Source: Phycisphaerales bacterium (GTDB taxonomy: Bacteria; Planctomycetota; Phycisphaerae; UBA1845). From it: DNA of 5,710 bases. The stretch covers positions 1-5,710 of the forward strand of contig JAUWNF010000251.1 in NCBI GenBank assembly GCA_030612785.1, given 5' to 3'. Positions 1 to 5,710 of the stretch are shown one piece after another. Each line of letters starts with the position of its first letter. Position 1 is the stretch's first letter. Made by a program: the position numbers and the translations under genes. The notes under the pieces were generated by a model. That model was not told where the DNA came from and ran no database searches. It saw nothing but the letters and a program-made list of their open reading frames with translations.

Positions 1-78
1 CGACCGTTTCTCTCGACGCAAAGCGGCAGCCAACTCCTTCACCGCACCAACCCGCGTCACCGTCAAAGGTGTCCTCAT
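1..78 (-). CDS. N-terminal fragment, possibly pantothenate synthetase (PanC)
   Basis: Only the first 26 codons lie in the window; the rest is beyond the left edge. The product begins MRTPLTVTRVGAVKELAAAL and continues with a basic stretch, RREKRS. The start is supported by GGAGG eight bases upstream of the ATG and by more GC-rich third codon positions than the competing frame. The pattern of a short beta strand, then a helix with ELAAALRRE, then basic residues is what precedes the VPTMGALHEGH motif in pantothenate synthetases, which join pantoate and beta-alanine using ATP. That motif would fall just outside the window, so the identification is a resemblance only. The fragment lies wholly inside the open frame of the TPR gene, which is odd for two real genes and is discussed under that gene. 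Other short cytosolic proteins could begin this way. Confidence 0.45.
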   Translation of the reverse strand, partial: MRTPLTVTRVGAVKELAAALRREKRS

Positions 79-1117
79 GAGCTACGCCTCCATGCTGGAA
101 CACCTTATATATCGGCACATTCATACTAGATTCAGTATAAGCTAACAGGAAGACTGCCGCCAGATCGTGTGGAAAACCCCCTACGTGATCGCGCAAGGCT
201 GCCAGTTGCCGGTCGAAGTCCTCCGGCACACCATACGCGCCTCGCGGGTCCGGGGGCCTGTCCATCACGCCCGGGTCCAGCGTGAGGGCACGGCGCACCG
301 CCCCCGAAGCAATGCTGTATTCGCCCAAAGCGAAATGGACCAACCCATACGCCAAGTGTACGGCGGGGTCGTCTTCAGCCACGAGTAACGCACGGATATA
401 CAGTCGCCGGGCTTCTCCGTACTTGCCTTGTCGGAACACTGCGTGCCCCTGCCCCAGGAACGAGGTCTGCGACGCCCCGAGACGCGTTGCGACCGTGGCT
501 GAAACCGCAGCCTGGTCGATCGGCATATACCGGATGATCTCGCCCACCGGCTGTTCGTAAGTTCGTTCCACGTACAGCGTAGGACCGGGCACATACACCG
601 TCCTTGCCGGTCGGTAATACGAGGTTGCCATGTGTCCTCGCATAGCGCACGACGTTGCGTAGTGATGGCGCTCGGTATGCACGCCTCGCCGGAGAACTGC
701 GCTGTGTTGGTGGCGTCGCACGATATGCCTGCCCGTATGATGGCGCGTCGTGTGGTGCTTGTGCGGCCGATACCCGATCGTCACCTGTGGAGTCGTTCGT
801 CGTGTGCCGGCGCTGCGCGATGAGGACGGGCGACGAATGCAGGATGGCCGTCGCGAATGCCCTCTCTCCGCCCGGCGTGATGACGTGCCGCGCGGGCGAA
901 CCGCCGTCCTGCGTGGCCGACGGGACTGACTGCGAGAAACATACGTCCTACGATGGCCAGCGCTTCTCGAATGGAACCCCGATCGTGCAGGGTGGTTATG
1001 CGGTCGCGGTGCCCGGGTCCGGAGCACGCCGCCGTCCGCCACCTGCGGCGGCGGCGCCAAGCAAGCCGCGTAAGCGAACAGTACCACCGCAACGGGTCGC
1101 AAGTTCGGGCTCCTCAT
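1..1117 (-). CDS. Secreted TPR protein with Arg/His/Ser-rich linker (3' end not in window)
   Basis: One frame is open from the ATG at 1117 to the left edge (372 codons, no stop). GGAGG sits six bases before that ATG. Residues 1-21 look like a signal peptide: MRSPNLR, then a hydrophobic VAVVLFAYAACLA. A Cys at 19 only weakly resembles a lipobox. Residues about 33-162 are low complexity, about one quarter Arg with many His and Ser (for example HKHHTTRHHTGRH near 140). A Tyr/Pro stretch (SYYRPARTVYVPGP) follows, then TPR helices: about 218-248 (GKYGEARRLYIRAL), 252-281 (GLVHFALGEYS...ALTLDP) and a degenerate unit around 316-346 (DLAAVFLLAY, KVFQ). TPRs bind proteins, so a periplasmic or surface scaffold role is inferred. 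An internal ATG at 631 has GAGGA just upstream and could give a short cytosolic form. The last 26 codons overlap another ORF, and the bases from about 95 to 145 are AT-rich. A frameshift near 130 would end this protein at once, so the true C-terminus is uncertain. Confidence 0.7.
   Translation of the reverse strand, partial: MRSPNLRPVAVVLFAYAACLAPPPQVADGGVLRTRAPRPHNHPARSGFHSRSAGHRRTYVSRSQSRRPRRTAVRPRGTSSRRAERGHSRRPSCIRRPSSSRSAGTRRTTPQVTIGYRPHKHHTTRHHTGRHIVRRHQHSAVLRRGVHTERHHYATSCAMRGHMATSYYRPARTVYVPGPTLYVERTYEQPVGEIIRYMPIDQAAVSATVATRLGASQTSFLGQGHAVFRQGKYGEARRLYIRALLVAEDDPAVHLAYGLVHFALGEYSIASGAVRRALTLDPGVMDRPPDPRGAYGVPEDFDRQLAALRDHVGGFPHDLAAVFLLAYTESSMNVPIYKVFQHGGVAHEDTFDGDAGWCGEGVGCRFASRETV
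87..91 (-). promoter_or_regulatory. Shine-Dalgarno for the ORF starting at 78
   Basis: GGAGG on the minus strand, eight bases before the ATG at 78-76. This near-ideal site is the main reason to accept the fragmentary ORF at the left edge as a real gene. It lies inside the coding frame of the upstream TPR gene, so translation of the two may be coupled. Confidence 0.55.
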
Positions 1118-1120
1118 GGC

Positions 1121-1128
1121 CCACCTCC
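1121..1128 (-). promoter_or_regulatory. Shine-Dalgarno fixing the TPR gene start
   Basis: GGAGGTGG on the minus strand, with its GGAGG core six bases from the ATG at 1117. It favours this start over the internal ATG at 631, which would remove the signal peptide and the whole basic linker. Confidence 0.65.
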
Positions 1129-1204
1129 GTTCCGCGCCGGTCCGGTCCCCTTCCACGGGCCGCGTCCATATGGTCACAGCGCGTCAATAATTGCCACCAG
1201 TTAA

Positions 1205-1233
1205 ATAATAACAGGTATTGTGGTTTTCGGCAA
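1205..1233 (-). promoter_or_regulatory. Candidate sigma70-type promoter for the TPR gene
   Basis: On the minus strand TTGCCG (1233-1228, 4 of 6 matches to TTGACA) is followed after 17 bases by TATTAT (1210-1205, 5 of 6 matches to TATAAT). It lies in a locally AT-rich patch of otherwise GC-rich DNA, between the end of the hydrolase gene and the TPR start. It would give a leader of roughly 80 bases. It suggests that the TPR gene is transcribed separately from the hydrolase. No terminator hairpin was seen in the gap, so read-through is also possible. Confidence 0.45.
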
Positions 1234-1250
1234 GTCCCAAAATGCCCCGA

Positions 1251-1937
1251 TTATGACCGGAGCGACCCTAACTCCAGCAAAGACTTGATCTTATGAGTTG
1301 GCTGGGCCTCCCCCACATCGAAGATGCGCTCGTCGCGACAGATCCACGTGGTCGTGATGCCGAGCGGATTTGCTCCGCCGACGTCGCTGTGCAGCGAATC
1401 ACCGACGTGCATCACACGCTCGGGTCCAACCCCCATTTCAGCCAGAGCTCTTCGAAAGATGCCCGCGTCGGGCTTGTAGGACCGCGCGTCCTCGGAAGTC
1501 ACCATGCCATCGAAACGAAGGCCGTGCAGCTTGGCCGCAGCCACAATGTCCTCGGTATCGGCATTGGAGACGCAGCAGACGGGCAGGTCCAGGGCCTCTA
1601 GAGCTTCGTGGGCCTCTGGCTGGAGGGCGGGAGCGGCCCAGTACCGTTTCAAATGCCGGACGAACGGCAGCGGGTCGAACTTGCCGATCATGGGTTCCAC
1701 CGTCTCGACGAGCGTTTCGACTTCCAGTTTGAAAAGGTTGCGAAAGGCCCCGTCGTTGGCAGTTTCGAGGGCTTCAAAGAAGCGTCGGCCCCAGACGATG
1801 GCCAACTCCGGCGCCGGCATGGTCAAACCCAACTCCTCGACCACCATGCGGCAGGTTTGCTCCACGGCACGCTTGTCGCCCGTGGTGATAGTACCGTAGA
1901 AGTCGATAAACAGAACGTCGTATTTCTGGTCAGCCAT
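1251..1937 (-). CDS. HAD-superfamily hydrolase with DxYGT motif
   Basis: A 228-residue cytosolic HAD-fold protein. All four HAD motifs are visible: motif I FIDFYGTIT with the predicted nucleophile Asp12; motif II CCVSNAD with Ser124; motif III Lys155 in SYKPDAGIF; motif IV HVGDSLHSDVGGA with Asp180 and Asp185 for Mg2+. Residues about 18-90 form the helical cap (C1 type). The residue two after the nucleophile is Tyr14, where phosphatases usually have the acid/base Asp. DxYGT is known from L-2-haloacid dehalogenases, but motif IV here is phosphatase-like, so the substrate is open: a small phosphate ester or, less likely, a haloacid. The frame extends upstream to an ATG at 2105, but those 56 residues resemble no HAD sequence and that start lacks a ribosome site. 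The ATG at 1937, with AGGAG 12 bases upstream and motif I close behind it, is preferred. It is transcribed away from the radical SAM gene and towards the TPR gene, 133 bp away. Confidence 0.85.
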   Translation of the reverse strand: MADQKYDVLFIDFYGTITTGDKRAVEQTCRMVVEELGLTMPAPELAIVWGRRFFEALETANDGAFRNLFKLEVETLVETVEPMIGKFDPLPFVRHLKRYWAAPALQPEAHEALEALDLPVCCVSNADTEDIVAAAKLHGLRFDGMVTSEDARSYKPDAGIFRRALAEMGVGPERVMHVGDSLHSDVGGANPLGITTTWICRDERIFDVGEAQPTHKIKSLLELGSLRS

Positions 1938-2251
1938 CAAGCTAGCGATCTCCTCATACGAACCCCGATACCGACAGTACCGTCCCATAGCGTAATGGAA
2001 CTTCGTCGGATTTCCAGCAGCGCGGCGATTCCACAGGTGACGCGGAACGGGCGTAGCCATCATTTGTGGCATCAGGCTGCTGAGCGGGGCTGCGAAACCT
2101 CCCATTCACCAGGAAGGAACGATCCAGGCCGGTTGCGGATTTGGTTCATCGCGGCCGTCGTTGTTCCGATAACACCGGTGGCACCGAGAGCGATCGCCGT
2201 GCGGGAGGAGGCGGTCTGCCCGCAAAGATGCATACGAGGAAGCGAAGCGCC
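1938..2251. other. Divergent intergenic region between hydrolase and radical SAM genes
   Basis: These 314 bases separate two genes transcribed away from each other and should hold both promoters. I found no pair of -35/-10 boxes that stands out on either strand. Both flanking frames stay open into the spacer (to 2105 leftward, from 2141 rightward), but the extensions have no family resemblance and no good ribosome sites at their outer starts. AGGAAGGAA at 2111-2119 on the plus strand looks like a ribosome site but has no ATG behind it. Confidence 0.5.
2236..2242 (+). promoter_or_regulatory. Shine-Dalgarno deciding the radical SAM start
   Basis: GAGGAAG ends nine bases before the ATG at 2252. 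It favours this start over the in-frame ATGs at 2141 and 2228. The latter has GGAGGAGG only at 2204-2211, 16 bases away, which is too far for normal initiation. Confidence 0.5.
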
Positions 2252-3685
2252 ATGGCGGCACCGGTCCTGTTGGTTAACCCTCCGGCGGAAGTGCCGCGGG
2301 AGTGCTATGACACTCCCGACTATCCGCACATCGGCATCGCATACGTGGCCGGGTATCTGCAAACGCACGGCGTGCCCGTGCGCGTCATCGACGGCAAGCT
2401 GGCCCGCAAGACCGTATCACAGACCATCGCCGAGATCGTTCAGGCGAACCCGCGTATCCTCGGTCTGACGGCCATGACCCACATGATCGTCACCGCGCAT
2501 CGCATAGCGGCGGCGGTCAAGGCGAAGTGCCCGAACACGGTCATCGTGCTGGGTGGCTTTCACGGCAGTTTCCTCCCCGAGCGAACGTTGCGTGAGTTCC
2601 CGTCGTTCGATTACGTCGTGGTCGGCGAAGGAGAGATCGCGTTTCTCAGGTTGGCAAACACGGTGTTGGCCGGCCACGATCCCACCGCCATTCCCGGCGT
2701 CGCCAGTCGGGACGGCGACGGCATCCGCCTCAATGGTCGGGGGGAGGTGCCCGACAACCTGGACGACCTGGGCATTCCCGCGTGGGACTTGTTCCCACCC
2801 GCCGAGATGTACCCGATCATGAGCCAACGGGGCTGCCCCTTTCGGTGCAGCTTTTGTAGTCGGCCTTACGGGCGTAAGCTGCGGCACCGCTCGCCCGCGC
2901 ACGTGGTGGCGGAGATTCGGCGTAATCTCGAGCAGTTCGGCTGCCGCCGTATGGATTTCTACGATGAAACCTTCACTGTGCGGAAGGACTACGTCACCGA
3001 GCTATGTGACGAAATCGTGTCGGCAGAGCTGGCCGGCGCAGTCCGCTTCTGGGCCTACGTTCACGCCAATACCATCGACCTGCCCACCGCCCGGAAGATG
3101 AGGACCGTTGGCTTCGACGAAGTGGGCATGGGGGTCGAGTCCGGCAATCGGGAGATCATGCGGAGGATGAAAAAGGGCGTTACGCCCGAGGATGTTCTGC
3201 GCGCCGCCCGGGTTTTCAAACAAGCCGGCATGCGCTTCGGGGCCTACTTCATCATCGGGCACCCCCACGAAACCAGACAGACGATCAAGGACTCCATCAA
3301 CCTGGCAGTGCGCCTCAACCCCGACTCGGTGGCGTTCGGGCTGATGACGCCCTACCCCGGCTCGGAGATTTGGGAGTTGGCCACGCGCGGCAAGGACGGC
3401 TACAAGATGATCCCCACCGGCTGGGAGGACTTCAACAAGCAGATCGGCAAGGCGTTGGAGTTGGAGAACCTGCCGCGCAAGACCATGGAGCGGATGCAGT
3501 TGCAGGCCTACCTGACGGTCTACCTGCGAACCCACCGTTTCCGCGAGATGTTCCAGGCCGTTTGGATCAATCGCCAGCGGATACTCTTTATCCTCAAGAA
3601 GCTGCTCAGCCCGACGATCACCGACCGGGCGGCCTCCTCGTCCTGGCTGGAGGGCAGCGCCAGACCTCAAGTCCTCGCGCCGTAG
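2252..3685 (+). CDS. Cobalamin-binding (class B) radical SAM protein
   Basis: A 477-residue protein, normal length for B12-dependent radical SAM enzymes. Residues about 3-140 form the B12-binding Rossmann domain: VLLVNPP at the start, PHIGIAYVAGYL, GGFHGSF at 101-107, and DYVVVGEGE at 120-128. No DxHxxG motif is present, as is usual when this class binds cobalamin without a lower histidine ligand. The radical SAM domain follows, with the [4Fe-4S] ligands Cys195, Cys199 and Cys202 in RGCPFRCSFC. FYDETFT (236-242), GVESGN (294-299) and TPYPGSE (366-372) are core strands typical of the family. The C-terminal part (about 405-455) is helical and basic, with no clear membrane segment. Such enzymes make methylations or rearrangements on unreactive carbons in lipid, cofactor, peptide or natural-product pathways; the substrate here cannot be inferred. 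It has no co-directional partner in the window, and its 3' end overlaps the convergent glycogen synthase gene by 19 bp. Confidence 0.9.
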   Translation: MAAPVLLVNPPAEVPRECYDTPDYPHIGIAYVAGYLQTHGVPVRVIDGKLARKTVSQTIAEIVQANPRILGLTAMTHMIVTAHRIAAAVKAKCPNTVIVLGGFHGSFLPERTLREFPSFDYVVVGEGEIAFLRLANTVLAGHDPTAIPGVASRDGDGIRLNGRGEVPDNLDDLGIPAWDLFPPAEMYPIMSQRGCPFRCSFCSRPYGRKLRHRSPAHVVAEIRRNLEQFGCRRMDFYDETFTVRKDYVTELCDEIVSAELAGAVRFWAYVHANTIDLPTARKMRTVGFDEVGMGVESGNREIMRRMKKGVTPEDVLRAARVFKQAGMRFGAYFIIGHPHETRQTIKDSINLAVRLNPDSVAFGLMTPYPGSEIWELATRGKDGYKMIPTGWEDFNKQIGKALELENLPRKTMERMQLQAYLTVYLRTHRFREMFQAVWINRQRILFILKKLLSPTITDRAASSSWLEGSARPQVLAP

Positions 3686-5472
3686 GTGCGCTGGAGGGCA
3701 AGATTGCGGGCCTCGACGTAGGCTTCGCCCAGGTTCTTCCAGTCGAGCAGTTCGGACAGGCGTTCGGCGCGGGCGCGCATCTGGATTCGCTGGCGACGGT
3801 TGAGCTGACAGAAGCGGTACATCATGTCGGCCAGTTGGGCGATGGATTCGTCAGGGCCGACGAATCGGCGATCGAGAATAAAAATGCCGGGGGCCTCGGG
3901 GTCGTCCACGTGGCGGTGCATGAAATTGCCGAACCCGGACAGGTTGGTGCAAACCGAGGGGACCCCCATGACGGTGCATTCGGCCGGCGTATAACCCCAG
4001 GGCTCGTAGTAGGAGGGGAACACGCCCAGGTGGCACCCACGCACGAATTCGTCGTAATCCAGCGAGAACAGCGGGTTGGTGGAGGTGATGAACTCCGGAT
4101 GGAAGATCACCTTGACGCGGTCCTCGCGGTTGTTGAAGAGACGGCGATGTCGCAGGTGACTCAAAATGGGGTCGTGGCCGTCGTCAACCATATTGTGGGT
4201 TACGATCGGGGGAAGCCCGCTGCGGTTGAGGGAATGAATCCGCCGCTTGAGCATGACCAACTGCTCGTCCGAGATGAGCTTGGCGGGGTCGGGGAGCTGA
4301 CCTCGCGCGGTCGCCTCAAAGATGCGTTTGCCGACCTCGCGCTGGATGACATCGCAGGTATCACGCAGTTCTTCGCTCATGAAATGCCCGCGCAGAGCCT
4401 CGACGCAGAAGTTGTTGGTGGCCGCGGGCATGATAATGAACGCCACTACGGTCACCTTGCTGTTTTCGCGACGCAGCCGCTCGTTGAGCCGGAACAACGC
4501 CTCGATGTACATATCCACGCCCTTGTTGTGATACTCGTATCTTCCGGAGGTGAAGAAATAGAGCGTGTCCTCGAGGTCGAAGTCGTAGTGCCCGTAGAAG
4601 TGGCCCTGGGTGAAGGCGTGGATGCGCCGCTTGTACTGGGCGTGCAGGTTCTGGAACTCATGGAGGACGGTGAAGTTGTCCAGCTTCAAGCCGTTGGGCA
4701 GAATCACGTCCGCGCGGCGCTTGAGCAAGTGCTCAGCCTCGTAGGCGGTAATCTCCGAAACGGTAGTGAACACGTGCGCCGAGTGCGTAGCGGCCCGCTC
4801 GATGCAGTAGCGATGGTAGATCTTGCGGTTGCCCGATTCGATGTCCGGTTCCAGCCAGGGCAGTTGGTTGTAAAAGTCGATCTGCGAGGCGCACAGGTAC
4901 CGCCCCAACAAGGTAGCGTGGGTAGTGAACACAGTTGCTACCGGGAGATTCCGCTTGCGGAGCACAGGCAGGGCGACGGCGGCAAGCCACTCGTGGAAAT
5001 GGGCGATTACCGGCCGATTCGGCGTACGTCGGGTGAACTCGGCGAGGAACGAAACCACCAGGTTTCCGAAGACGATCGCGTCATTCGTCTCCGGATCGTC
5101 GTTAGGGGTGCCAACCCCCAACTCTTCCCAGAGTGCGTATTTCCAATCGTTCATGTTGTGGTAGCCGGAACCCAGGTCGAACAGGAGCACGCGCGGATGC
5201 CCCTTGACCAGCCACCGTCCGAAATGCACGGCAACGCCCTGCTGGCGCACAGCTTCGATCGTGGGCCCGAGGATCGGACCCGGTTCGAGCGGCTCGAATT
5301 CGGAGGCGGCCGAGTCGGGGGAATAGATGCCCATCAAACAGTAGCGGTCGCCCCACTCCTCGACGGTGATGGCCGCCTTCGAGCGCAGCACCGTGTAGAT
5401 GCCGCCCACCTTGCGCGCCACTTCCCAAGCGATCTCAAACAGCAGCGGTTCGTCGTGATTGGCGCCGCCCAT
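3667..5472 (-). CDS. Glycogen synthase, eukaryotic-type GT3 family
   Basis: A 601-residue GT-B glycosyltransferase that matches the catalytic core of animal and fungal glycogen synthases along its length, as far as I can recall those sequences. It should extend alpha-1,4-glucan from UDP-glucose in the cytosol. Visible signatures: LFEIAWEVARKVGGIYTV (11-28) at the donor-site glycine loop; HFGRWL (83-88); HFHEW (158-162); FTTHATLLGRYL (182-193); Arg311 and Lys317 in GRYEYHNKG, expected to hold the UDP phosphates; and Glu490/Glu498 in YYEPWGYTPAE, the GT3 ExxxxxxxE pair. RRQRI...R.R..R (559-571) matches the arginine helix that binds glucose-6-phosphate in the yeast and mammalian enzymes. The N- and C-terminal tails that carry eukaryotic phosphorylation sites are absent. 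The start is set by GGGAGG (5487-5482), nine bases upstream. No branching enzyme or glycogenin is visible nearby. Bacterial GlgA belongs to GT5 and normally uses ADP-glucose, so this is a different enzyme type. Confidence 0.95.
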   Translation of the reverse strand: MGGANHDEPLLFEIAWEVARKVGGIYTVLRSKAAITVEEWGDRYCLMGIYSPDSAASEFEPLEPGPILGPTIEAVRQQGVAVHFGRWLVKGHPRVLLFDLGSGYHNMNDWKYALWEELGVGTPNDDPETNDAIVFGNLVVSFLAEFTRRTPNRPVIAHFHEWLAAVALPVLRKRNLPVATVFTTHATLLGRYLCASQIDFYNQLPWLEPDIESGNRKIYHRYCIERAATHSAHVFTTVSEITAYEAEHLLKRRADVILPNGLKLDNFTVLHEFQNLHAQYKRRIHAFTQGHFYGHYDFDLEDTLYFFTSGRYEYHNKGVDMYIEALFRLNERLRRENSKVTVVAFIIMPAATNNFCVEALRGHFMSEELRDTCDVIQREVGKRIFEATARGQLPDPAKLISDEQLVMLKRRIHSLNRSGLPPIVTHNMVDDGHDPILSHLRHRRLFNNREDRVKVIFHPEFITSTNPLFSLDYDEFVRGCHLGVFPSYYEPWGYTPAECTVMGVPSVCTNLSGFGNFMHRHVDDPEAPGIFILDRRFVGPDESIAQLADMMYRFCQLNRRQRIQMRARAERLSELLDWKNLGEAYVEARNLALQRTYGART

Positions 5473-5515
5473 CCCGAAGTGCCTCCCGGATCAGCGATTT
5501 GTCCACCGGCGGAGC

Positions 5516-5544
5516 ATGATAACGCCTGCGGCTGCGGGTGTCGC
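5516..5544 (-). promoter_or_regulatory. Candidate promoter for glycogen synthase
   Basis: On the minus strand GCGACA (5544-5539) is followed after exactly 17 bases by TATCAT (5521-5516). This gives 4 of 6 and 5 of 6 matches to the sigma70 consensus. Transcription would begin about 35 bases before the ATG, leaving room for the GGGAGG ribosome site at 5487-5482. Confidence 0.4.
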
Positions 5545-5574
5545 CCCCCTGCGACAAAAGTTGGCGCCGACGGG

Positions 5575-5603
5575 TTGTGAAGCACCAGAACTAGCAGTAG
5601 GAT
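5575..5603 (+). promoter_or_regulatory. Candidate promoter for the right-edge dehydrogenase gene
   Basis: TTGTGA (5575-5580), a 17-base spacer, then TAGGAT (5598-5603), each with 4 of 6 consensus matches. It points to the gene starting at 5671 and would give a leader of about 60 bases. The call is modest because both boxes are weak. Confidence 0.35.
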
Positions 5604-5670
5604 AGGCGAGGTGCAACGAATTGGAAATGGCCATGTCGGCCGGGACTGCCAAGTTAAAAGGAACACAAGC

Positions 5671-5710
5671 ATGAAACGCGCGAAAATCACCATTATTGGA
5701 GCTGGAAATG
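5671..5710 (+). CDS. mdh: NAD-dependent dehydrogenase N-terminus, probably malate dehydrogenase (partial)
   Basis: Only 13 codons are in the window: MKRAKITIIGAGN. A short basic start, a beta strand (KITIIGAG) and a GxG dinucleotide-binding turn mark a Rossmann fold. IIGAGN beginning at about residue 8 is characteristic of bacterial malate dehydrogenases of the LDH-like type, where GAGNVG continues the motif. Malate dehydrogenase interconverts malate and oxaloacetate in the TCA cycle. AAAGGAA (5657-5663), seven bases upstream of the ATG, is a good ribosome site. Lactate dehydrogenase or another Rossmann enzyme, including one using FAD, cannot be excluded from so short a fragment. It is divergent from the glycogen synthase gene across 198 bp. 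Confidence 0.65.
   Translation, partial: MKRAKITIIGAGN

Noticed and set aside
1028..1052. Inverted repeat GCCGCCG / CGGCGGC with an 11-base loop
   Set aside because: It lies within the TPR coding region, where the codons for the PPP and DGG residues explain it; there is no T-run to make it a terminator.
655..1296. A 213-codon plus-strand frame rich in Cys in its first third
   Set aside because: It lies antisense to the TPR gene's linker, has no ribosome site, and its composition follows from the Arg/His/Ser codons on the other strand. I prefer the minus-strand frame with its strong Shine-Dalgarno and signal peptide.
1938..2105. N-terminal extension of the HAD hydrolase to an ATG at 2105
   Set aside because: The extra 56 residues do not look like HAD sequence, the ATG at 2105 lacks a ribosome site, and family members normally begin just before motif I, as does the ATG at 1937.
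2072..2368. Minus-strand 98-codon frame with a hydrophobic stretch across the divergent spacer
   Set aside because: It overlaps the radical SAM 5' end in antisense, has no visible ribosome site, and its hydrophobic part is the mirror of the plus-strand run rejected above.
2132..2468. Plus-strand frame with a TTG start at 2132 after AGGAAGGAA, giving a hydrophobic segment WFIAAVVVPITPVAP
   Set aside because: The hydrophobic run is tempting as a small membrane protein, but the frame continues deep into the radical SAM gene in another phase with no family resemblance, and the start codon and spacing are poor.
3370..5580. A 736-codon open frame on the plus strand opposite glycogen synthase
   Set aside because: It is the antisense of a clearly recognised enzyme. 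Its length follows from GC-rich codon use in the real gene; its translation is Val/Gly/Asp/Glu-rich and resembles no family.

Overview
The window is a GC-rich piece of a bacterial chromosome. It holds four complete or near-complete genes and two fragments cut by the window edges. Two features suggest a member of the Planctomycetota or a close PVC relative. One is a secreted TPR protein with a basic, His/Arg/Ser-rich linker, a layout I associate with planctomycetes. The other is a glycogen synthase of the eukaryotic GT3 type in place of bacterial GlgA. This assignment is an inference; the window has no rRNA or other decisive marker.

Left part, minus strand (1-1937). An HAD-family hydrolase with a DxYGT active-site loop (1251-1937) is followed by a 133-bp gap with a good promoter candidate. 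Next comes a long ORF that starts at 1117 behind a strong Shine-Dalgarno sequence and stays open to the left edge. It reads as a signal peptide, about 130 residues of Arg/His/Ser-rich linker, then TPR repeats. Inside its 3' part, in another frame of the same strand, a second ORF starts at 78 behind GGAGG. Its N-terminus resembles pantothenate synthetase (PanC).

Middle (1938-3685). A 314-bp divergent spacer separates the hydrolase from a plus-strand cobalamin-binding radical SAM protein (2252-3685). This protein has an N-terminal B12-binding domain, a CxxxCxxC cluster and a typical class B core. Its substrate cannot be read from the sequence.

Right part (3667-5710). A full-length GT3 glycogen synthase lies on the minus strand, tail to tail with the radical SAM gene; the two coding regions overlap by 19 bp. 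It keeps the catalytic glutamate pair and the arginine-rich helix that senses glucose-6-phosphate in yeast and animal enzymes, but has no phosphorylation tails. A 198-bp divergent region with candidate promoters in both directions separates it from the first 13 codons of a plus-strand NAD-dependent dehydrogenase, probably malate dehydrogenase.

The genes do not form an obvious single pathway. Glycogen storage, central carbon oxidation and possibly pantothenate synthesis are housekeeping functions. No mobile element, CRISPR array, tRNA, rRNA or convincing terminator was seen. The most notable items are the bacterial GT3 enzyme with an intact allosteric helix, the unusual basic/His-rich secreted TPR protein, and the same-strand gene overlap at the left edge.
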